A stretch of 9,171 nt of DNA from Bacillota bacterium (GTDB lineage: Bacteria; Bacillota; Clostridia; Oscillospirales; Ruminococcaceae). This document shows, piece after piece, positions 5,160-9,171 of this stretch (position 1 is the stretch's first letter; each line of letters opens with the position of its first letter). The position numbers and the translations under genes were made by a program. The DNA is taken from assembly GCA_023395695.1 (NCBI GenBank), contig JAEWYJ010000014.1:1-9171 (forward strand). The letters are read 5' to 3'. The notes beneath the pieces were generated by a model that was not told where the DNA came from, did no database searches, and saw only the letters and a program-made list of their open reading frames with translations.

Positions 5160-5485
5160 GCTAAAATTAACCCGTGGTGCTATTAAAAAACGAGCGACTT
5201 AATGCAAATAGGATTTGGTTTACGGATACAAGAATTGATAAGAAAAGCAACAGCAAAAGCCAGAAGCTTAGAGGAAAGGCGAGTAATCAGCCCCAAAGAG
5301 ATTTAACCCGCACCCGCTGAATACCCAAACGATCAACAAGTTGGGAGTTTGTCGTTTCACTCCTTCTCCTAACTTTGAAGATATGCTGTCGAAACTGCTG
5401 TTCTGGTGGCTGTGGTACATTGGACTTTGGTAGCGGGTACATCCTAATGCCTATTAACGTGTGGATTCTGACGGGTTAATTTAGC
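5160..5485 (-). mobile_element. Internally deleted IS remnant, IS982-like
   Basis: Imperfect terminal inverted repeats bracket 326 bp: GCTAAAATTAACCCGT at the left (5160-5175) and ACGGGTTAATTTAGC at the right (5471-5485). They match over 15 positions with one inserted A. If the ends are taken as AACCCGT instead, AATT flanks both sides as a possible 4-bp target duplication. Inside is only the decayed C-terminal third of a transposase on the minus strand, so most of the original element is lost. The remnant lies between the tRNA terminator and another hairpin terminator, a neutral landing site. Family assignment rests on recalled motif patterns, not a search. Confidence 0.6.
5183..5442 (-). pseudogene. 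Transposase C-terminal fragment (IS982-like DDE), frameshifted
   Basis: On the minus strand one frame from 5442 encodes a fragment with R-R-R-S-E-T-T-N-S-Q-L-V-D-R-L-G-I-Q-R-V-R-V-K-S-L-W-G before a stop. The next frame continues with G-L-I-T-R-L-S-S-K-L-L-A-F and ends at the TAA at 5183-5185. Joined, this resembles the C-terminus of IS982-type transposases, in which the last catalytic Glu lies in an R-R-x-I-E-T-x-F-S-Q-L motif followed by R-x-x-x-K-L-x-A. The break falls at the four C at 5291-5294 (G-run on minus); one lost base there explains it. The N-terminal part with the two catalytic Asp is absent. It cannot make an active enzyme. Confidence 0.6.
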
Positions 5486-5541
5486 CTTCAAATCTCAAAC
5501 AGCGCTGCCATGCTGCGTGAGATTTGAAGGCTCTTTCTTTA
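5483..5541 (+). terminator. Strong hairpin terminator with no clear gene in front
   Basis: A perfect 15-bp stem (AGCCTTCAAATCTCA, 5483-5497, with its complement at 5518-5532) carries an inner CAGC/GCTG pair and is followed by T-rich CTTTCTTTATTT. No intact plus-strand gene ends before it; the tRNA unit already has its own terminator. The first three bases overlap the inverted repeat of the IS remnant. It may belong to a lost gene or act as a backup. Confidence 0.75.
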
Positions 5542-5618
5542 TTTCGCCAAAGCAAATTGTATTCTTTTGTAAAAATCGAGAAATTTTCTGAAAATATAGA
5601 TAAATATTTAGATTTCCC

Positions 5619-5648
5619 TTGGATTGTTTTTTCAGGATATGCTATAAT
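5619..5648 (+). promoter_or_regulatory. Promoter of the small acidic protein gene
   Basis: A perfect -10 TATAAT (5643-5648) with an extended TGc (5640-5642), and TTGGAT as a weak -35 at 18 bp (5619-5624). The start would be near 5655, leader about 36 nt. The 5542-5618 stretch before it is AT-rich with no recognised gene. Confidence 0.75.
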
Positions 5649-5690
5649 AAAGGCACAGCAAAAATCACCAATGCAAAAAGGAGAAAAGCT

Positions 5691-5954
5691 ATGAAATACG
5701 AAGTTTACAGCGATGCATCAAGCGGCCTTCATTTCGCGGTAGTATGCGATGACGGATCGTGCAAATACTACTTTAGCGATAAGAACAAGGAAGAGATCCC
5801 CCAGCTGGTTGAAGCCGCCAAGGCTGGCGAAGATCTGAGCCGTTGGACCGGTAACGACAACGACCCGCAGTCCAAGTACGAGGCACTTCTCGCCGACGCC
5901 GAGGAGAATAAGGTTCAGGACGTCACTGACGAATATCTCAAGGAGTCCAACTGA
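5691..5954 (+). CDS. Small acidic protein of unknown function, 87 aa
   Basis: I do not recognise this protein. The ATG at 5691 is preceded by AAGGAG at 7 nt. An upstream extension of the frame would start inside the promoter and is rejected. The product is strongly acidic (20 Asp/Glu against 9 Lys/Arg), has two cysteines (C19, C24) and no signal peptide or membrane segment, so it is probably cytoplasmic and soluble. Residues 1-30 look like a beta hairpin or sheet (Y-E-V-Y-S-D, then F-A-V-V-C-D-D-G-S-C-K-Y-Y-F). Residues 35-80 look helical with a polar tail. It has its own promoter and a strong terminator, so it forms a single-gene unit. Its third-codon-position base use resembles a real coding gene. 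It sits before the aminotransferase, but with separate signals, so a functional link is not shown. Confidence 0.85.
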   Translation: MKYEVYSDASSGLHFAVVCDDGSCKYYFSDKNKEEIPQLVEAAKAGEDLSRWTGNDNDPQSKYEALLADAEENKVQDVTDEYLKESN

Positions 5955-6020
5955 TACCGCAGTCCGGCCATGTGAACGCACAAGGCTGCTCCCAGCCCTG
6001 CTCAGGGCTGAAAATCCATA

Positions 6021-6080
6021 ACAAAAGCGCAAGAGATGCCTTGGTTTTTAAGCAGGGCTACCTCTTGCGTTTGTGTTTTT
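6021..6080 (+). terminator. Intrinsic terminator after the small acidic protein gene
   Basis: GCGCAAGAG (6027-6035) pairs with CTCTTGCGT (6062-6070), with an inner GCCTTG/CAGGGC helix, followed by T-rich TTGTGTTTTT. A smaller hairpin CAGCCCTG/CAGGGCTG (5993-6010) comes just before it. Confidence 0.8.
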
Positions 6081-6156
6081 GGCGCATCTTTTGCAGCCAT
6101 ATTAAATTGGTTATATGAAGATATAAAAATCCGTATTTTATTTTCCGGACTGAAAA

Positions 6157-6165
6157 TGTTAGAAT
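6157..6165 (+). promoter_or_regulatory. Probable extended -10 promoter of the aminotransferase gene
   Basis: TGt-TAGAAT matches the extended -10 pattern with one mismatch; no good -35 was found. It implies a leader of about 57 nt before the ATG at 6229. Confidence 0.45.
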
Positions 6166-6228
6166 TTAAAAAAGACATTTTATCTTTAAGCGCCGGCAAG
6201 GCGTAGAATAAATTTAAGGAGGCACCCC

Positions 6229-7407
6229 ATGAAAAACCGCATTGCAGCCCGCATGTCGCTTTTGGCGCCGTCGGGCATCAGAAAGGTGAATGAAAAGGCG
6301 CTGGCAATGGAGCGAGCCGGTGAATCGGTCATCCATTTTGAGATCGGGCGTCCCGATTTTGATACGCCCGACTACATTAAGCGCGCCTGTGAGGAAAGCC
6401 TGAAAAAAGGAGAGGTTTTTTACACCTCCAACTTTGGCGATATGGGCCTGCGTGAGGCGGTTGCCGAAAAGCTGACGCATGAAAACCAGGTGGCGTACAA
6501 GCCCGCCGAGGTGCTTGTGACGGTAGGGCTTTCGGAGGCCGTGTTCGATGTGCTTTGCACCATTCTTGACCCAGAGGATGAGATTCTGGTGCCCGACCCG
6601 GTCTGGATGAATTATCTCAATGTTCCCCGTCTCCTGGGCGCAACACCGGTAACCTATGCGCTCCGCGAAGATAACGACTATCAGGTGGATCTGGCGGAGG
6701 TGCGACGCAAAATTACTAACAGGACCAAGGCGCTGGTGCTGGTAACGCCCAATAATCCCACCGGCGGCGTTTTGTCGGGGCAAACGCTTCGCGGGCTGGC
6801 TGAGATTGCTGTGGAAAAAGATATTCTGGTCATTGCGGATGAAATTTACGAACGGCTGATTTATGACGACGCCAGACATATCAGCATTGCCTCGCTGCCC
6901 GGCATGAAGGAACGCACCTTTACGCTCAACGGTCTGTCCAAGGCCTTTTCAATGACCGGCTGGCGCGTCGGCTATGTGGCCGCCCCCGAGGAATATATTA
7001 TGGCGCTTAATAAAATTCATCAGCATAATACCACCTGTGCGCCTTCCTTTGTGCAAAAAGCCGCCATTGTCGCGTTGCGTGACGAACAAAACGAGGTTAC
7101 CGACATGGTCAGCGAGTACCAGCGGCGCCGCGACTATGCGGTTGCGGCCATCAATGCCATGCCGGGCTTGAGCTGCCGCTGCCCCAAGGGCGCTTTTTAT
7201 ATCTTCATCAACATCCGGTCTTTAGGCCGCCCATCTGCCGAGGTTGCGGAAATACTGTTGGATCAGGCTAAAATTGCGCTGGTACCCGGCGACGTATTCG
7301 GGCCGGGCGGCGAGGGCTATCTGCGCATGAGCTTCGCAAACAGCTATGAAAATATTGTAGAGGGCTGTAAGCGCCTCCGGCAGGCTGTGGCGACGCTGCA
7401 AAAATAA
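6229..7407 (+). CDS. PLP-dependent aminotransferase, class I/II
   Basis: A 392-residue cytoplasmic fold-type I enzyme of usual family length, transferring an amino group from an amino acid to a 2-oxo acid through pyridoxal phosphate. Key residues are present: the substrate-binding loop I-G-R-P-D-F-D-T-P (39-47), N-N-P-T-G (175-179) whose Asn contacts the cofactor, D204 in A-D-E-I-Y-E pairing with the pyridine nitrogen, Y207, the Schiff-base lysine K238 in S-K-A-F-S-M-T-G-W-R, R246, and R366 in L-R-M-S-F-A, the carboxylate-binding Arg. The layout fits the aspartate/aromatic aminotransferase (AspC/AraT/PatA-like) group of Firmicutes. The substrate cannot be settled from sequence; aspartate, aromatic and branched substrates all occur. 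AAGGAGG lies 6 nt before the ATG. It is a single-gene unit convergent with the epimerase gene. No truncation is visible. Confidence 0.93.
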   Translation: MKNRIAARMSLLAPSGIRKVNEKALAMERAGESVIHFEIGRPDFDTPDYIKRACEESLKKGEVFYTSNFGDMGLREAVAEKLTHENQVAYKPAEVLVTVGLSEAVFDVLCTILDPEDEILVPDPVWMNYLNVPRLLGATPVTYALREDNDYQVDLAEVRRKITNRTKALVLVTPNNPTGGVLSGQTLRGLAEIAVEKDILVIADEIYERLIYDDARHISIASLPGMKERTFTLNGLSKAFSMTGWRVGYVAAPEEYIMALNKIHQHNTTCAPSFVQKAAIVALRDEQNEVTDMVSEYQRRRDYAVAAINAMPGLSCRCPKGAFYIFINIRSLGRPSAEVAEILLDQAKIALVPGDVFGPGGEGYLRMSFANSYENIVEGCKRLRQAVATLQK

Positions 7408-7600
7408 TCCGCTTGCCGTGCGGCGGTGTGCCAACGGGCATATAACCGACAAAGCCTCCTGCTTGGGGGGCGTATTTCGTACCACCGTGTTAATCGCCTT
7501 GCGGTGCGTCGGCTTGTCTGCCTTGTTCGTCCTCTGCGCGCAAACAATATGCGCCAATTCAGCGCCGCTTTTTAAGCTGGCTGACTATATTACAACATAA
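7408..7600. other. GC-rich intergenic segment, possibly structured or repeated
   Basis: No gene here has a ribosome binding site I can support. The segment can form a nested structure: GACAAAGCC (around 7450) with GGCTTGTC (around 7510), one base bulged, enclosing CACCG/CGGTG. It also holds GCCG/CGGC near 7415. Open frames run through it on both strands, which fits GC-rich non-coding or repeat DNA. It could be a dispersed intergenic repeat or an untranslated RNA; I cannot decide. Confidence 0.35.
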
Positions 7601-7640
7601 GCAAGTACGGAGCCGCGGTGTGCCGCAGCTCCGTACTTGC
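7601..7640. terminator. Large hairpin between convergent genes
   Basis: A 13-bp perfect stem (7601-7613 with 7628-7640) is extended by an inner GCGG/CCGC helix with a TGTG loop; only one C-A mismatch separates the two. The T-runs on either side are weak, so it may terminate with help or stabilise 3' ends of the aminotransferase and epimerase transcripts. Confidence 0.6.
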
Positions 7641-7646
7641 CATTAT

Positions 7647-7673
7647 AACGCATTGGCCTGTTGAATGCGTTTT
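7647..7673. terminator. Second hairpin between convergent genes
   Basis: AACGCATT (7647-7654) pairs perfectly with AATGCGTT (7664-7671) around a 9-nt loop, ending in TTTT on the plus strand. With the hairpin at 7601-7640 it forms a tandem terminator region. Confidence 0.55.
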
Positions 7674-7715
7674 CAAAATCAGTCCAACAAGCCCGAAAGC
7701 CCTGCGCCGCCTTTA

Positions 7716-8903
7716 TCAAACGCAAACCGTTTGGGCGGACAAAATAGCCTGAGCCGGAACATACAGAGGCGCATCCAGCGGAGCGGATGTATCTGAAAAC
7801 GCCGAAACGAGTGCGTTGATAATCTTTTCGCTCGCATAGCCGTCTCCATATGGATTGACTGTGTGGGTCATTTTATCATAAAGCTGCCGGTCGTTTAAAA
7901 GCCGGGCCGCACAGCTAAAAACCGAGTCCTGATTAACGCCGGCCAGCAGCACCGTTCCGGCGCAAACCGCCTCTATGCGCTCGGTCTCCCGGCGCAGCAC
8001 CAGCACCGGCTTATGCAGCGAGGGCGCTTCCTCCTGCAGGCCGCCCGAGTCGGTCATGACCATATAGCATCGGCTTATCAGGTTATGCATATCCAGCACA
8101 TTAAGCGGCTCCAGCAGGTGAACGCGCGGGCTGTCTGCAAAGGCCGCCCCGGCCGCATGACGCACAGCGGGGTTTGGATGCACCGGGAACAGCACCTCAA
8201 TATCAGGAAAGGTTGCCAGCAAACGGTGTACCGCGGAAAAAACATCGGCTATTCCGGCATCCAGGTTTTCCCGGCGGTGGGTTGTCAGCAATATGATGCG
8301 CCGGCTGTAATCCATGCGGTTGAGCAGCGGCTGCGAGAACCGATAGTCCGGGCGAACGGTGTAACGCAAAACATCAATAGCCGTGTTGCCGGTGACGTAA
8401 ATTCTCCCCCGCACATTCTGCCGCAGCAAATTCTGGCGGTTTTGCTCGGTGGGCGCGAAATGCAGCGTGCTCAAATCGCCCAGAAGCGTGCGGTTCATTT
8501 CCTCCGGATAAGGGGAGTCGGCATTTCCGGTGCGCAGACCGGCTTCGACATGCCCGACCGGAATCTGATGATAAAATGCGCTCAAGCCAGCTGATAAGGC
8601 GGTGGTGGTATCACCATGCTCCAGTACAATGTCCGGTTTAGTTCTAGTCAGCACCTCATCCATTCCAGTTAAGACCCGTGCGGTAATGTCGGTAAGGGTC
8701 TGATTGTCCTGCATAATATTTAAATCAAAGTCAGGCGTAATATTGAATTGCATCAGCACATCATCCAATATCTGCCGGTGCTGCGCTGTAACGCAAACAG
8801 TCGTTTCGAGACGACGATCCTTTTGGCAGGCAAAAATAAGCGGCGTCATTTTTATGGCGTCCGGCCGTGTTCCAAACACCAGCATCAGTTTCAGTCGTTT
8901 CAT
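7716..8903 (-). CDS. wecB: UDP-N-acetylglucosamine 2-epimerase (non-hydrolysing)
   Basis: A 395-residue cytoplasmic enzyme interconverting UDP-GlcNAc and UDP-ManNAc, the precursor step for ManNAc-containing wall teichoic acid linkage units or capsule/exopolysaccharide; also called mnaA in Firmicutes. The GT-B-like fold signature begins at F-G-T-R-P-D-A-I-K-M (10-19); most homologues have Glu where D15 stands. Residues matching the known catalytic set are D98 (H-G-D-T-T-T), E120 (H-V-E-A-G-L-R-T), E134 (P-E-E-M-N-R) and H209 (T-T-H-R-R-E-N). D-S-G-G-L-Q-E-E-A-P (285-294) binds the nucleotide sugar. The C-terminal helix region ends N-P-Y-G-D-G-Y-A-S-E-K-I, then a roughly 25-residue tail. I chose the ATG at 8903 because AGGAGG stands 6 nt before it; the in-frame ATG at 8921 would overlap that site. 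No other polysaccharide genes are in the window. Confidence 0.94.
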   Translation of the reverse strand: MKRLKLMLVFGTRPDAIKMTPLIFACQKDRRLETTVCVTAQHRQILDDVLMQFNITPDFDLNIMQDNQTLTDITARVLTGMDEVLTRTKPDIVLEHGDTTTALSAGLSAFYHQIPVGHVEAGLRTGNADSPYPEEMNRTLLGDLSTLHFAPTEQNRQNLLRQNVRGRIYVTGNTAIDVLRYTVRPDYRFSQPLLNRMDYSRRIILLTTHRRENLDAGIADVFSAVHRLLATFPDIEVLFPVHPNPAVRHAAGAAFADSPRVHLLEPLNVLDMHNLISRCYMVMTDSGGLQEEAPSLHKPVLVLRRETERIEAVCAGTVLLAGVNQDSVFSCAARLLNDRQLYDKMTHTVNPYGDGYASEKIINALVSAFSDTSAPLDAPLYVPAQAILSAQTVCV

Positions 8904-9022
8904 TGCGAGCCTCCTAAACATAGTTCCTTTTGACGGAATAGCAGTATTTTTTAGTTACAAATTCATATAAAATTTTTTCCTAAACGGTGAAAAAGGCTGA
9001 AATCTGTTTAATTAGGCTAAAT

Positions 9023-9054
9023 CATATGCTATAATGTCATCATTATAACATATG
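9023..9054. promoter_or_regulatory. Palindromic bidirectional promoter
   Basis: A 32-bp inverted repeat: arm 9023-9036 (CATATGCTATAATG) and arm 9041-9054 (CATTATAACATATG) with a TCAT centre and a single mismatch. Each arm carries an extended -10 with a perfect TATAAT: TGc-TATAAT on plus (9027-9035) and TGt-TATAAT on minus (9042-9050). The minus start would give the epimerase a leader of about 130 nt; the plus start would read off the right edge. The symmetry could also be an operator for a dimeric regulator. Confidence 0.65.
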
Positions 9055-9171
9055 CGAGGTTAAAAACAATATCTTCGACCTCGCCAGTTAATGTTAGAGA
9101 GTGTATGCAAACCATCAAGATAACCAAAGCAGAGCAGCCGCTAAGTGAGTAACCGCAAGAAAAGAAGCGGC
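9055..9171 (+). other. 5' leader of a gene beyond the right edge
   Basis: Downstream of the plus-strand promoter, GCGAGGT (9054-9060) pairs with ACCTCGC (9078-9084) around a 17-nt loop. A 15-codon frame starts with ATG at 9105 and stops at 9152 (M-Q-T-I-K-I-T-K-A-E-Q-P-L-S-E). It overlaps a GTG at 9145 that opens a basic frame (S-N-R-K-K-R-S-G) to the edge. Ribosome binding sites are weak, so neither start is secure. A short leader peptide coupled to a downstream gene is possible. Confidence 0.3.

Noticed and set aside
5008..5202. 64-codon plus-strand frame starting M-N-K-C-G-S-V-P-E-R
   Set aside because: It is a translation of tRNA-Tyr and its terminator, a common false gene call.
5160..5485. 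Attachment site of an integrative element next to the tRNA cluster
   Set aside because: The tRNA 3' ends are not repeated in direct orientation nearby and no integrase is present; the inverted repeats and transposase fragment fit an IS remnant better.
6214..6879. 221-codon minus-strand open frame
   Set aside because: Antisense to the aminotransferase, which carries all family residues.
7222..7557. 111-codon minus-strand open frame, and a 60-codon plus-strand frame from a GTG at 7418
   Set aside because: The minus frame overlaps the end of the aminotransferase in antisense. The plus frame starts with GTG without a ribosome binding site. Both fit GC-rich non-coding sequence; kept only as a possible repeat or RNA.
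8013..8594. 193-codon plus-strand open frame
   Set aside because: Antisense to the epimerase catalytic region; no supporting signals.

Overview
The window looks like chromosomal DNA from a Gram-positive clostridial bacterium, probably Oscillospirales/Ruminococcaceae-like. This rests on strong AGGAGG-type ribosome binding sites, sigma-A promoters close to TTGACA/TATAAT with several extended -10 (TGn) elements, hairpin terminators, tRNA genes with encoded CCA, and a lipobox secreted protein. The taxon is an inference; no rRNA or other marker is present. Base composition varies: the left-edge lipoprotein, the aminotransferase and the epimerase are GC-rich, while the WYL/DJ-1 block and the tRNA region are AT-richer.

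Layout. (1) 1-1364, minus: 5' part of a large lipoprotein gene running off the left edge, with an Asp-box (BNR, sialidase-type propeller) motif just before the edge and a near-consensus promoter at 1477-1506. (2) 1589-3489, minus: two regulator genes, an AraC-type activator with a GyrI-like effector domain and a WYL-domain HTH regulator. (3) 3604-4245, plus: a DJ-1/PfpI-family protein divergent from the WYL regulator, with a palindrome overlapping promoter elements between them. (4) 4381-5148: a tRNA region with tRNA-Pro(UGG) on minus and tRNA-Thr(UGU) plus tRNA-Tyr(GUA) on plus. Upstream of tRNA-Pro are two decayed copies of its 5' half in an exact 69-bp period. Between the two tRNA units is a minus-strand segment bounded by a perfect consensus promoter and an intrinsic terminator, a candidate small RNA of about 65 nt that I do not recognise. 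(5) 5160-5485: an internally deleted, frameshifted IS remnant whose decayed transposase resembles the C-terminus of IS982-type DDE transposases. (6) 5691-5954: a small acidic protein of unknown function with its own promoter and terminator. (7) 6229-7407: a PLP-dependent class I/II aminotransferase. (8) 7408-7715: convergent intergenic region with a GC-rich, possibly structured or repeated segment and two hairpins. (9) 7716-8903, minus: UDP-N-acetylglucosamine 2-epimerase (WecB/MnaA type), which feeds cell-surface glycopolymer synthesis. (10) 9023-9054: a 32-bp near-perfect palindrome carrying an extended -10 on each strand, driving the epimerase leftward and something beyond the right edge.

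The genes are mostly single-gene units with their own promoters and terminators rather than one pathway operon. The only clear functional pairing is the WYL regulator with its divergent DJ-1/PfpI neighbour. I see no CRISPR array, phage genes or defence system. The most unusual material is the tRNA region: the tandem tRNA-half array, a tRNA promoter whose -35 seems to lie inside a truncated tRNA copy, and the orphan small transcript.
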